Positions 1-12,100 of a stretch of 64,000 nucleotides of DNA are shown here, piece after piece (the stretch's first letter is position 1; each line of letters starts with the position of its first letter). Made by a program: the position numbers and the translations under genes. The notes under the pieces were generated by a model that saw nothing but the letters and a program-made list of their open reading frames with translations, did no database searches and was not told the DNA's origin. The stretch spans positions 6,758,001-6,822,000 of the forward strand of contig CM034130.1 in assembly GCA_019914995.1 (NCBI GenBank), given 5' to 3'. Source of the DNA: Acanthochlamys bracteata (taxonomy: Eukaryota > Streptophyta > Magnoliopsida > Pandanales > Velloziaceae).

Positions 1-964
1 TAGATTACATATGTAGATTGTGCACAGTTACAATAACTTGCTCGCTCCAACATGTCAAGTCATTTATAATGCTATTATTGGAATAACATTTTGAACAAAT
101 AACAAAAATCATGATTTTGTAATACCTTAAGAAATCAACAGGAATAGACTATGAAATGGAGACATTATGAATGAATACTTCACCAGGTAGGAAAACATAA
201 TCGGTGCATACAGTACAGTTCACTCTTTCACTTGTACCTCTAGGCTTTCACTTCCGAACTAGATAAAAGTTTGTATTTAAAAGACTTAATCTTACGATTA
301 CAACAATCAAAATAACAGAGAGAAATGAAACGATTTACCTACCTCAAAGAAAACAGATAAGAACCGGACAGGATTACAGCTGGATCATGTGGAAACAGAT
401 TAGATGCAAAACAGTTTTGATGCTTTGGTACTCTTGTGTTAAAAGCTGAGTCCTTGTATCATTTACAGCTTCTGCATAACGTTTTCTGCTGATCAGCAGC
501 CATTATTGGGTGCAACATACTCTTTACACCATGTATCTACTAGCCATGTGATGGTGCGAATTAGTAGAAAAAGTAAAATGAAGATGGAACAAAATTGTAG
601 CTCATAATAAAATACCATATAAGAAATTAGGACTCAAATAAAATCTAACAGAAAACAAAGAGGTCTCCATGAAAACAATGACATTAAATGTGCATATTCT
701 TTAACAGCATTTTTTGCAGCACCCCAACAGTTACAAGCTACAAAGGTGAAATATTATAAAAACAAAGTATGCAAAACAGATAATTAATGCCTATTACTGG
801 TTCCTGAAAATACAATAAACCCTGAATGAAATTTTAAAGATTTACAAGAACCAATACCATATGCTTCAACAGCTATGTATGGACAAAAGGGAAAAAGAAG
901 ATTTTTCCTTGTTCTAATGTTATCATACACACAGCAATCTCCTGAAACTACTCTATCCGCGCAA
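1..964. other. AT-rich noncoding stretch, nothing recognised
   Basis: No open reading frame of note and no protein similarity on either strand. It lies downstream of the 3' end of the decayed NAPRT gene and may hold its old 3' UTR. Confidence 0.5.
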
Positions 965-3764
965 TTAATGTAATTCGCCCACTGGGACCTCGTTCAGTCA
1001 TAGGACAGGACTATTTAAGTTATATAAACTTCAATTTCAAATAAGCGCAAGTTCTATTAGTTAGAGGAAGGTGGATTTAAGAGACCTTCTAAGGCATGGG
1101 GTTCAACCTCTCATACGATCTGGTCGCAATTGTTCTAACTGCTGCATGCAATGGGCTCTGAGCTTCTGAAGTGAAGCCAATGGTATCTTGATTTAGCTTC
1201 AATAAGAAACCACACATGAGATGGACAAAACCATGAATTATGGGCACTAGGTATCTAAAGGTGAAGCATAAGTGTTGTTTTATTTTCAACTTAAAGAGGT
1301 TTCATGAACTAATACTTAGGCTCTATTAGCTACAGAAATATTTCACTTGAAGTTTAAAAACATATATATGTAAACATTTATTCATTCTATTAACAGAATG
1401 TAGGGAAAGGGTTCATATTGCACTTCCTAGCCAAAAGCACTTAAATGACTCTTGAACAGGCTGTGGTACAACATATGCCCTTTTGGATTCACTGAATGGA
1501 TGACGACAAAGAATACGCTCTCCAACCTATAAATAGAACATAGAAACTCAATGTAACGAACTGATACTGAAAACACAGTACCTTGACTTAATAGTTGAGC
1601 TTAAACAGTACTTTTTCAAGTATCAATCTAACAAGATATAAGACTAGCAGTAAGAGATCATGTTCTTAGCAAATTTTTCGCAACTAGAAGATCAATTGTT
1701 TCAGAGTATGATATTGGGTAATAAGATGTTCTACCTTTCCTTTAGTACATATCACTCAAAAAGAAAGAATAGATACTATATCCTTGGACCGTTCATATGT
1801 TCCGGGATACAATGCAACCTTCAAAAGGCTACTGCTCAAATTAGCATATATCTTAAACATTACTTACCTTGGGAGGTGCTTCATTTTCACCTTGCATTAG
1901 ATCTACCAAAGGCCAGCCTTCTCTTCCATATAATCTATAACACCTCTTTTTGCAAGGTATTGAAACCTAGAACAGAAGATGAATGCAGTCAATATGGTAA
2001 AGTATGCTCATGAACACATAATATGTAATAGGTATTACCTTTGCCCCATCTTCAAGCTTCATGCAAGGCTGGTTGTTAATCTCAACCAACTTAAATACAA
2101 CATCTAAGGCTGCTTGAGGGTAGCATGTGACCAGGCAAGTTCCAATACCATATGCATCTATCTTATGACCCTACCAGTAAAAAAACAGTTAGATTCGAAC
2201 TTCATTCTCTAAGATAATAAAGCCTAATAAACTTAGTATGCAGACTCAGAAACCTCTTAACAAGAGAGTTAACTGATAAAACCTAATACATAATAATACT
2301 GGAACTTTATCTGACGTCCAAACACATTGAACATTAATGCTTGAACACTTGGTTATCAGACCTTCAAAAACCTAGGTCCTCATAAGTTTACCTGCTTATT
2401 CAAGGCATCAAGAATTTACTCATTAAGATCAGTGCTAGCTGTGATGGTTGTTCTTCCAAAGCCAGCCATACCAAACTCCTTCTCGATTGGAAAAAAAAAA
2501 CTTTCGACCCTCAGTAGATAAATATCCTAGATCACCAGAGTCGAGCCCAATTCCAGAAGCTTTGTACCTGCACTACAGTTAATTTGATGCAAACAAAAAG
2601 GCCAGACTCACATAGATCATATGGTTACTCAATTAGTATAAGTTGAGCATTGACTAACACTGAAACTCGATGGTAACTCTAGAAGAATTAAGCCCAAGAA
2701 GTACATTACTAAAAATATAACCCAGAGTCATTCAAGATATTTGGTATAATCATCTGCCTCATTATCATTATACTGTTTCAAATACATCTCATATGATTAA
2801 AGTTGCAGTATAGGTCCTTCACAAAGGTCAAGGTTTTGAAGAAGGTTAATCAATGCATCGAGAGAAAAAACAGAAAATTTATCCAATAAAATGTCACTTC
2901 TTGTTCACTTACCCTAAATCATTAAGTGCTTGTGCAACCACACAAAAGTTGCTGCTTCTAAGCCCAATGATAGATTAGAACAGTATGTAACAGAAGTACG
3001 TCCACAAATGACATGCCGACCAATACGCATTACAAGATTGCCAGAAAAAATGATGAATTTTTTCAACAAGTCATTTTTAAATGGGGAGACAAATTTTGCG
3101 AGTTTGTCGAATGAAAACGCATATACCTATACTCCAATAAAAAGGACATGAATATGCAATGCATACTGTCATTATATAAAATGCAAATGTTGCACATGAA
3201 TCTAGGAAAAAGGTAAGTGCATCAGCTATCACAAGTGCATCATTTATCTACAGCTTATTGCAAAGTCTCCACTCCAATTGCTGCCGCAACATCCTTTAAT
3301 GATGAGATAATTAGGAAGAGAAGAACTACAGAAAGAGGAAGGAGGGATAGTTTTATTACAGTTGAAGCATGCACTGTTTAGATACAAGCAAATATGTCCT
3401 TCTCTTTTGCAAATAAGCTATTCTGACAGGCAGTAAGCTGTAATGGGCTTTTCGTTCAGATTGTTCTGCACCTAAAAGAAAGGACCACACATGGATTTTT
3501 GAATATCTGATCAAACAAGTGCTCATCTACTTACTTATATTCATATAAAAATTGAAGAGACCAACAGTGCCTTAAAGCACGGGCATATGATGGAATCACA
3601 AAAAAACATATATGGCATACTACAAAGATATCAGAACTTACAATATATGAGTCCACACGTGCAACGAAATTATTTGGGAAAGCCAGAGAGTATGATGTAA
3701 AGGCTGCCAGCTCACTCAGGCTTGTCTCACCAAAGACACCATAGACTTTGATACCTGGAGTCAT
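965..3764 (-). pseudogene. NAPRT: Decayed, 5'-truncated nicotinate phosphoribosyltransferase gene
   Basis: NAPRT makes nicotinate mononucleotide from nicotinate and PRPP, the first step of NAD salvage. Exon-sized blocks match the C-terminal half of the plant enzyme in order: ELAAFTSYSLAFPNNF (3764-3641), NFCVVAQALNDLG (about 2960-2912), GIGLDSGDLGYLS through LDALNKQ (about 2570-2392), [16 protein letters not shown] (about 2171-2039), YRLYGREGWPLVDL (about 1960-1869), VGERILCRHPF (about 1530-1437), LEQLRPDRM (about 1180-1100) and the C-terminus PVGELH-stop (965-1000). Damage: an in-frame TAA after DLNE near 2417; a 10-T run near 2490-2500 where 9 T would keep frame; a 1-base loss after RPDRM; TAG in place of the Tyr codon of the family motif NPTPYKVS near 1089; and degraded coding before the last block. 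The N-terminal half is absent up to INTS3. Introns are retained, so this is a decayed duplicate, not a retrocopy. Single lesions could be sequencing errors; together they argue against that. Confidence 0.85.
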
Positions 3765-4880
3765 AAGAAAAAGGGATTAAATTAGAAAATAAATGTAGAT
3801 CTTGCAAGACAGCCAAACAAAATACCAACACGAAACAGGCATAAAAACTCCAAATAGTTGTTGCGTGGTAATATTGACAGCTAATAACTTCCTCAAACCC
3901 AACCTACAACCGCTCAAAAGTATTTGAATTACAACAGTGCTGGACTCTCGATTGACCAAAGAGGTTTGGCTCACGATCTAGGTATTCTTTACCTCCAGGT
4001 TTGAATGATTATCTATGTTAGCTTCTTTACAAAGATGCACAAGGTTCATCCTTTTGCAACAATGACAATTATAATGCTCTTACTGCTGCAGCTTATGCAA
4101 CCAAGTAGAGACCAGGAAGAAGGAATAGCAAAGGCAAGCAAAGCCTCGAACAATATCAAAATCAACCCATGAACACAAAACAAGCAAAACTAAAAACTGT
4201 TGCCAATATCAGAATCAACCCATGCATGTTAATCCTTTAGTAGTTCCACCAAGAAAGCTGTATGCAAATTATGTTGCACATACTGCCTCATGTTAAACAG
4301 AAGTCTTACATAAAGCATAGACATCATCGCAACCTGATCGACTTCAGGAGACAGCTAGATCTGAGGATGATGATAACATAAAGTACTAATGACAAACAGC
4401 TAATTCATTACCTGAAGCCTGTTTAGCCATATCTGCACCAGGCCGACAAAATTGTCACATCTTTTTGATGCATCAGAGCTTCGAAATGCCTTGTATCAGC
4501 TGGAATTTTGCTACTGTACCAAATGTATTGTCTTAAAAGTATTGTATCAGTTCCATGTTGTTGATCAACCAAACTTTGCGAAGCAAAACAGAAGTTTACT
4601 TGTTTCAGATTGCAATTACAATAGATATGCTTATGCTTGCAGAAATCAACATTTGCTAACTTTGTAAAGCAAAAAGGAAGTACACTTTTTTTCAGTTTGC
4701 AATTACAATAGATATGCATATGCTTGCAGAAATCAACATTTGCTGGTAATTTTAATTGTGTTTTTGTTACATATTCATCAATTCATTCAGTTTGAGATGA
4801 GGGGGTACAGAGCTACAAATGCATCAAAGGTACAAACTGTTTCTACAAAATTGAACTATAAACTAGGGAGATATCTGCTT
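3765..4880. other. Intergenic spacer, NAPRT remnant to INTS3 3' end
   Basis: The missing NAPRT 5' exons were looked for here and not seen. The stretch holds a two-copy tandem repeat (listed separately) and probably the INTS3 3' UTR just below 4881. Confidence 0.5.
4572..4744. repeat. Two-copy tandem repeat, unit about 86 bp
   Basis: Copies 4572-4657 and 4658-4744 lie head to tail. Both run from AACTTTG(C/T) to the shared end GAAATCAACATTTGCT and differ by scattered substitutions. The unit is not a multiple of 3, and the reading frames through it look accidental. Confidence 0.85.
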
Positions 4881-6434
4881 TCAAGCGACCTGCTCTTGCT
4901 TGCTACAGCATCTGAACTCTGCCAAATCATTTATCTCCAACACCATTGAATTTTTCTCTGATTTATCTGCCGTGGGGCAAGCAACTTCACCATTGTTAAC
5001 ATTTATTGATTCCACCATTATTGAACCAGAAGATAAACTAGCAAGCCTATCCTTCAACGATGGAGATAACAAACTACAATCCATCAGTGACTTCAATGAA
5101 CGAACAACACCTTTCTTCACCAACAACCCAAAACAACTAGCAACAGCACGAGCAATCAAATCTTTCCTCTGCGAATCAAAATTTTCTACCAACAAAAACA
5201 AGAAATCCAACAAATTACGAGTAATACCAATATACTGAGGCACTGAATTCACAATGAGAAGCATTGCAGGTTCAATATTCATGATGTTATCAATTTTTTC
5301 ATCAAAGAACAACCAATCATAGAACAAAGCAAGCTTTGCATTAGCTTCAACATAGTTCCTTTTGCAACACGTTAAAAGCCATCCTATAACTGCCCATCTC
5401 TGTAACACATTTGATTGGAGGATCTCATTTGTCGGATGGTGCCCGCAGCAGATGAATCTCACTATGTCTACAACTATCGTTTCGCTCCATGGAGAACGCA
5501 AGTATTTGTCTGCAAACCAAAGCTGATACCTTTTCTGATTACCAAATTTCACATTTGTTAACAAAAATCTCAACTTCATTTCCATTTCCGGAGTAATTCT
5601 CAATGCAAAATAACGCACCGGTGTTCTTCGAAAATACAACTGCGATACATCACGAAACTCCGGCACGCGAAATTTTTCGGGCTCAAATAACAAATCTTTC
5701 CAAACTTGTTTGACTTCTTGAACATGAAAGCAATCCACAAGCAATCTAACAAGGTCTCTACCAATCTCAATGCATAACCTAAACTGTTGTCGAATAATTC
5801 TAACGCAAAAATCCATTTCCAAACTTTTTAACGGCTTGATGATTTCAACTCCAGTAAGCCGGTGATGGTCGGAAAGCAAACGAAGATAAACATAGAGCGA
5901 AGAAGTTAACACAAGAGGGTTATGAACAAGCCAAGAATCAAAAGAGTTAACTAAAAGAGTTAGAAGATTATAACAAAAGTTTAAATTATTAAACGAAGTA
6001 TAACGAAGAAGAGTTAGAACTAAGGTAGGGAGGTTAGGTGGGTTAAGGGGGATAAGTTCAGAGGTTATCCAAAGTAGTTGAGAGATAGTTGGATTAGGAA
6101 CGAGATTAGAAAAAGAGTTAAAAACAAGAGCGGCAAGAGTGTCAGTGAAGAGATAATAAGCATCAGTTACGATCGAGTTAAGGTGGGTTAAGTGAGTGTG
6201 GGATAAGTTTGGTTGAGTTAAAATAGCATAGGTTAAGGCGAGGTTAAGTTGAGAGTATTCTTCGGGTGTGGGGACAGACAGAGAGAAAGGAGGAATTAAT
6301 CTGTCGGAGAAACGAATGTAGGCGGAGATTAGAGAAGATTCGATTGGTTCTGCAGCGGTGTTAGGGAAGCTGCGGAGGAGACGCGGCGGCTGTGGTGGCA
6401 TGGTATGATGACACGGGACTAACCCCTTTTCCAT
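4881..6434 (-). CDS. INTS3: Integrator complex subunit 3 (N-terminal INTS3 domain), single exon
   Basis: This is a 517-aa uninterrupted frame. INTS3 is part of the nuclear Integrator complex, which cleaves nascent transcripts, notably at snRNA 3' ends, and in animals it also joins the SOSS single-strand-DNA-binding complex. The family-diagnostic block is in the C-terminal half: VKFGNQKRYQLWF (295-307), HPTNEIL (333-339), RWAVIGWLL (346-354), NAKLALFYDWLFF (365-377) and NIMNIEPA (383-390). Residues 30-290 are helical and leucine-rich, as expected of a HEAT-like array. The length agrees with the short intronless plant form (about 500 aa; the Arabidopsis gene is essential for embryos) and is half the animal protein. 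The first ATG is used; a second Met at residue 12 is an alternative. The last 50 residues are low-complexity and not conserved to my knowledge. Confidence 0.93.
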   Translation of the reverse strand: MEKGLVPCHHTMPPQPPRLLRSFPNTAAEPIESSLISAYIRFSDRLIPPFSLSVPTPEEYSQLNLALTYAILTQPNLSHTHLTHLNSIVTDAYYLFTDTLAALVFNSFSNLVPNPTISQLLWITSELIPLNPPNLPTLVLTLLRYTSFNNLNFCYNLLTLLVNSFDSWLVHNPLVLTSSLYVYLRLLSDHHRLTGVEIIKPLKSLEMDFCVRIIRQQFRLCIEIGRDLVRLLVDCFHVQEVKQVWKDLLFEPEKFRVPEFRDVSQLYFRRTPVRYFALRITPEMEMKLRFLLTNVKFGNQKRYQLWFADKYLRSPWSETIVVDIVRFICCGHHPTNEILQSNVLQRWAVIGWLLTCCKRNYVEANAKLALFYDWLFFDEKIDNIMNIEPAMLLIVNSVPQYIGITRNLLDFLFLLVENFDSQRKDLIARAVASCFGLLVKKGVVRSLKSLMDCSLLSPSLKDRLASLSSGSIMVESINVNNGEVACPTADKSEKNSMVLEINDLAEFRCCSKQEQVA

Positions 6435-7475
6435 AATGAAGGAATACAGCTATCACGCTCCGCGCTCCCAGATCGTGACTGGCACTGGTCCAAACTAAGT
6501 CCAGATTAAATCCAGACTCAACCCAACCTAGTAAGCCTTGACTAAACACCACTCTGAAATCACAAGTGCCAAATTTCTCAAAATTTTCGGCATAATTCCC
6601 CCTGTTAATTCAAGGGAAAGCTTAAGTAATTATCATCATAATACATTCAAAAACTAATATCCAAAAGTATGGGAAATACTTGACCATCAACTAGAAGATA
6701 CCAACTATTATTAACTGTTACAATGCCCTAAAATTATAAGAACTAATTATCCTACACCCAACTTCTGCCGAATTTCTTAATTTCCTACCATCCGAGGCCA
6801 AGTTACTTCTAAACATGCTTAACAAATCTTAATACATAAACAAAATAATTAACACTTACATGGCTCCGTCTTCTGACGGCTTACGACATATTCTAGCAAG
6901 CGCCCAAAAGTTTTTACGCCGCTAGGGAACATCCGAAACCAAGTTGTCGAATATAATCATTAAATTCACAATCAATAACTCACAATACCTAACTAGTGCT
7001 AGGGCTAGCAGGTTCTGAGAGCATACCGAAACAAAGCAAATCCGAACAACACCTAGGCCGCGGGACCCACTGGATCGCCGGAGTCTAGCGAACTCCTGTC
7101 AGAGTGTGTTTTCAGGTGGCTAGAAGATGCTGCCACAAGCCGAGCTCAAAGAGGAAGACGACGAAACTCAAATCAAGTACCAGCGGCCAGAAACTCAAAC
7201 TCAAATCAAGACGACGAACTCCTAATTCACTCACTGACCATGGTTGCGAGCTAGCGAGGAAATATAGAGCCGCCGAACAGAGAGAGAGAGAATTTGGGCG
7301 AGGAGCTTCCGAGTGTCTGAGTAGAGAAAGCCCTAGAACACTGCGAGTGTAGACTTTTTAATAAAGCATATTCTGATAATTTAAAAGCTATAGCAGACAC
7401 TCGCATATATTAGAACTAAAGCAGACACTCGCAATCATCCACGCAATTATTAGATTCGTTTATTAACTTTCGGAG
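6435..7475. other. Intergenic: INTS3 promoter side and an orphan 5'-UTR-like stretch
   Basis: From 6435 to about 7000 is the presumed INTS3 promoter. On the - strand, 7352 down to about 7235 looks like a plant leader: CTAGGGCTTTCTCT, a CT repeat (7281-7290), then an ATG (about 7241) followed at once by GTCAGT, as in genes whose first exon ends at the start codon. No second exon follows before INTS3, so this is at most a stranded promoter or first exon. The 82-aa + strand frame here is antisense to it and not supported. Confidence 0.3.
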
Positions 7476-7821
7476 GTGTTTAGAATTGCTTTTTTTTAAT
7501 ATTTTTTTTTAATTTTTTATTTCATATTTTTTAATATATATTTTATAAATATAAAAAAAATTTATTTAATATATATTTTATAAATATAAAAAAATTTATT
7601 TAAAAATTTAAAAAATATAAAAAAAATCTTTAAAATAAGATCTTTTTATTACATGTTTTTATTATTTTTTTGAAATAAAAAAATATAACTTATTTTTTAA
7701 AAAAAACAAAAATATTTTTTATTCTAAAAAATTTCGTTTTATAAGCACTACTAAACATCGTCTTTATATATTAACTCAATCATCCACGCTATATTGAAAC
7801 ACTGAGCTTCCGAGTGTCTGC
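7303..7821. repeat. Cluster of short direct and inverted repeats around an AT-rich island
   Basis: GAGCTTCCGAGTGTCTG occurs at 7303-7319 and 7804-7820. CAATCATCCACGC occurs at 7432-7444 and 7777-7789, on either side of the island at 7476-7758. GCAGACACTCGCA occurs twice near 7393 and 7421, and its inverse near 7811. The pattern suggests nested or rearranged element ends. Confidence 0.6.
7476..7758. repeat. AT-rich foldback island with terminal inverted repeats
   Basis: The left end GTGTTTAGAATTGCTT and the inverted right end (read outward ATGTTTAGTAGTGCTT) match at 14 of 16 positions. The interior is almost pure A/T with internal inverted symmetry. It resembles a degraded MITE. A 13-bp direct repeat lies outside it, but 31 and 18 bases away, so it is not an immediate target duplication. 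Confidence 0.55.
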
Positions 7822-8130
7822 TTTATAATAAATGGAAGTTAATATAAGCATCTTCTGATTTTGTAAGATTAGGAAACATTGTGGACAATTTTTCTGAAAT
7901 AAAAATATTTTAAAAAATTTTGAGAAAGCATATTTAATTTTATTTACATCAAAACAAAATAATAAAAATTATACATAAAAATTTTATAATATATACTTTT
8001 TTGTATTTTCTAAAATTTTTTAATAAAATATTATAAAATTTATTAAAAAATATGATATATTTATTTGGAATGATAAGTACTAAGTTCAAACAAATATCCC
8101 TTTAACTTAATGCAACTTGTGCAATTTAAC

Positions 8131-8240
8131 TCCGAGAAGACAACAGCAGGCAGTACATATTTATAGCATAAGACCAAAAAGACAACAGCAGCTTTATATA
8201 CAATATAAGACCAAGAAGACAACAGCAAAGGCAACAGCAT
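8131..8240. repeat. Three imperfect copies of an AAGACAACAGCA unit
   Basis: The core AAGACAACAGCA appears near 8137, 8179 and 8216. The last two copies share a longer unit beginning TAAGACCAA. Not coding. Confidence 0.7.
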
Positions 8241-8273
8241 CTTTGTTTAATTTCTGAAAGATAGAATGACCCT

Positions 8274-8543
8274 ATGCATTTTTTTTGCCAACTTAGCTCT
8301 GCAGAAGCACTCCAAACTTCAGCAGGTCATTTACTTCCATTTCTGTATTGGACATTACCAGTGGAAGCCCTTTCAAAATGGGTTTCTCTCGATAATGGCT
8401 CTTTAGAAACTTTCGTCGACTGCATTGTAGAAAAGCAGCAGCTGGATTATTCAGAATACCAGACTTATCGCTCTGAGGATGACATAATAACTGATGACAA
8501 ATGCTCAATTAAAGATTTGATTTTGCGTTCAAGATTTTGTTAA
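8274..8543 (+). other. Unrecognised 89-aa open frame
   Basis: The frame runs from ATG to TAA with fairly coding-like composition in its second half (for example ETFVDCIVEKQQLDYSEY). I recognise no domain, signal peptide or membrane segment, and see no flanking splice structure. A 71-aa frame is open on the opposite strand. It could be a captured exon fragment or chance; I lean to chance. Confidence 0.15.
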
Positions 8544-8582
8544 TTTTCCTAGTATCGAGTTTGTCAAAAAATTTGTGGAGCT

Positions 8583-8804
8583 GTTTGAAAGTGCGTTTCA
8601 CTTTATTTTAATAACTTTATTTTATTTTATATTTTTTAATAAATTTTAAAAATTTATTTATAAAATTTATTTTAAAATTTTATAATATAAAAATTATATT
8701 ATAAAATCATATTATTTAAATAAAAAAATAAAATTTATTTTTTTAAAATATAATAAAAATATTATTCGTTTTAAAATATTTTTATTTTAAAAGCACACTC
8801 AAAT
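8583..8804. repeat. AT-rich foldback island
   Basis: Left end GTTTGAAAGTGCGTTT; right end read outward TTTGAGTGTGCTTTT. The ends match at TTTGAnnGTGCnTTT around a pure A/T interior, the same design as the island at 7476-7758. Confidence 0.5.
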
Positions 8805-9141
8805 TTCTCTTATATTGTATTCTAACAAATAAATAGCTGAATACAGAGAATGGATTTGTATTAGTTACCTTCTAATTCACAAAGGGTGAGTTCTTTTTAT
8901 AGACATTAATTTTTAAATTTAAAAAATAAATAATATTAAAAATTAACATAAAAAATCACATGGAAGTGATTTTTTTGACAGAAAAAAATTATTCGAGTAT
9001 AAAAGAACACACCCATACATAAATATCTACTTACAGAACCTATCAGACCGAGATGGACAAAGCAATACCAACTAGCTGCCAAAGAAATTTTACAATTGCT
9101 AAGACATAATTTTAGCTAATGAATGTGTGGGAGAAAACTTG

Positions 9142-12100
9142 CTACCATCTCCACACCAAGAGGAAGAATAACACTAGGGATGCCATATGAAACAACAGTC
9201 TGCAATATAGATTAGCTGAGGTTAGTGGAGCTTGTGATGCATGTTGCGTTGTACTGGGTGCAGTTGCAGGGATGCTGGATGGGCGTGCCGCTTGTGGTAA
9301 TGCATCACATACCCCGTAACTGCCATTAACCTGTGTAACGAAGGATTAACAAGATCAGTGGCACGGATGATCAAACATTGATCACCGGTTACTATGTATA
9401 TAACTAAAAGCTTTTGCAGGACTGTTCTTCAATCATAAAGAGTTGGGAGTAAATTCATGGTTTAAATCCTTATAGATTCAATCACAGATATCAAATTTCT
9501 TGACTGCTCTAGTAAGTAAAAGAGCAGTATCATGAAAAGGCTGTCTGATAATATTTCTTGAAGGTTATATTAAGGCATAAGCTTTGATGTAAAATTAAAT
9601 AAACAACTTGACCTGGCAACTAGCAATATTCCGACACCCACAAACCAGATGCCCATTTGCAACATCCGCAGCCTCGGGTGCTCCACCTCCATCACTTCTC
9701 TGCATTAAGATTAAAAACATGGTAGTCACTTATTACTTTGAACAGCTTCACTCTTCCTTAGTTAATTAGTTTGGGTATATAATGGAGATGATTATAACAT
9801 TCATACCATATAAAAATCAACCGCAATGAAGTTGGGCCATCGGTTAGCAGATGAAGTATGACATGTATCAAGCATGCTTAGAAGAGGGGCAGAGTTGTAC
9901 TTGCAAGCTGTGACAAGGTCAGGGTTTGAAGGGAAGTAGTTCATCAAAACAAGCGATCTTGACAAAGTGTTCATTGGGGGTGACTCAGCACGGTTTGGAC
10001 ATGAGCCAGCTTTCATGCCACCATTTCCATCTGCAAACTCATTCTAAAATGTCAAATATGATAACAACATAGATGAAAAAATATAAAGTAGATATGCCTG
10101 TGATCAAGGTGTTCTACATTGATTTTCTACTACGAATCTCCACTCATAGGCGATGCCTTCAGAAGCCTCTTTTGCTGATTTTGATGTAAAGACAAGAAGC
10201 CGCTGATTTCTGCTGACCATATCACTGAGCAATGGCCAGTCTCCTCCGTTCTTGGGCATTCTGGAGACAGGAAACCAGTATTTCATAAGGCCAGCTGCAG
10301 TGAACACTTTTGTGAGGCCTTGTGGAGACGTGACATAATCTTCAATGAATATGGTGATGATTTCTGAAGGATTGACACTCATAAATGCTTCAATTTCTCT
10401 GAGAACATTGATTGCAGGTTGCTGGAGGAAATGGCTGATTAATCCCAGACCAACATATATTATCAAGAAATATTGCGCAAGCATCAAATCTAACACTTAC
10501 GAAAGCTGTGAAATTGTAACACTTCCCACCGAATGAGTGGCATAACCAGATATCATTCTTAAAGTCATACATATCCAGCATCAATCCCCTAACACCATTC
10601 TGCAATTTCATCAAGTTAGTATTTTTGCAATCATGATACTACCATAAATTTTAGATAATTTCTGCAGGAAACTACTTTAAATAAGCAAAAACCTTCTCGA
10701 TGATTCTTTAACTGATCCAGGAAACTAACAGTTTCCTGATAATCTCAACTGTTGAAGAGACATATTCTTATGGCAAAAGTTGTGCCCATTATTAAGTTCA
10801 CCTGCATTATACGTTGTAATTTAGCATGCACATGGTTGTCTCTACTATGTCAATCCTTTTTCTTTCTATTTTTCTCAGGTAAGTTTTTGTTCTACTAGAT
10901 AGAAGACTAAGAACTTAACTTCTAATTAATGAGTATTGGCAAGAGAACTGCAAATTTTTCTAGGACCCTATTTGGTAGCTCCTCTTGTACAGTGGAAAAT
11001 TGGAGGATAGTGGTGAAAATCTTGCTGTAGGCAAAGATTCCTTGGACACACCGACATGTCAAAAGGGCTCATACTGTGAAGGCACAGTGCCTAGACCTTG
11101 TAATCTCAATCAAAATTATTTCTTAACTAGAAGTGTTCTTGTCAAATTATGAATGTTGGATATAATTAGATGTCTCTAGTTAGAAATGTTGTTGTCTTCT
11201 TATGAGCTTTGAATTTATTTTAGATGGCTTTAAGATTTCAAACAAAAGGATGCTGCCTTCTTACAAACTATACCCATCAGCCAACAAATTACGTTAAGTC
11301 AGCTTCAAGCATTGAGCTTGAATGATGTGAACTTAATTATATTTATAGCACCTCTGTTCCTTTAAATAATTCAATGAGACGTCAAGAAGTTCTTCAGTAG
11401 AGGATTGGAAACTTCTTCAGAAGAATAGGTCACATTCAGAACTAACAACCCTCTCTATAAAACTTGCTCATAAAAAATTAATTCAAGGAGAATGGTGCTT
11501 CTCATATTCCAGAATCCTTTTGAATAGCGTGCAAGAAACCAGATATTGGTGTTTAGTAATGATTCAGAATATTGTTAAAAGCTCCTTTCGAAGACAATGA
11601 ACATCCGCTATAAGTATAGAGACAAAACATAGCACATGCCTGTGATAGCTAATGAAAACATGCTGTCAATAATTGCATACCAACTACTCATAAATAAAAG
11701 AAGAAAGAGGAAGTGGAATACTTGTTGGAGTAGTATTAATTTGCATCTCTACCAAAACTATATATGAAAATGGACCAATCAGGTGCTAAGAATACATTAA
11801 TCTGCTAGCTAGAAATGCAAAGCTAGCTCTATTCAGTTCCAATCCGTGTTGCAGCTAAATTAGTTCTTCATAGAAAACACTCGGGAATCGTTTGGAATTG
11901 CTTAAAATAAGATATTTTTTAGAAAACAATTTTGGTGGTTGAAAGGAGCTTGTTTTTGTAAACTTAAAAAAATAAAATAAAAGTATATATGAAAAAAATT
12001 CTATGACGTCTAATTTATCTATCTTTTTCAAAATTTTAAAATTTTTTTCTAAAATACTATAGACGGTTACTTAGAAAATGAAAAGTTAAAAAGAGAAGAA

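Noticed and set aside
7104..7352. 82-aa + strand Lys/Arg-rich frame
   Set aside because: It is the antisense reading of a leader-like - strand segment and has no recognisable domain.
8131..8240. Possible CRISPR-like array of AAGACAACAGCA repeats
   Set aside because: There are only three imperfect copies with unequal spacing in a plant nuclear context; it is a simple degenerate repeat.
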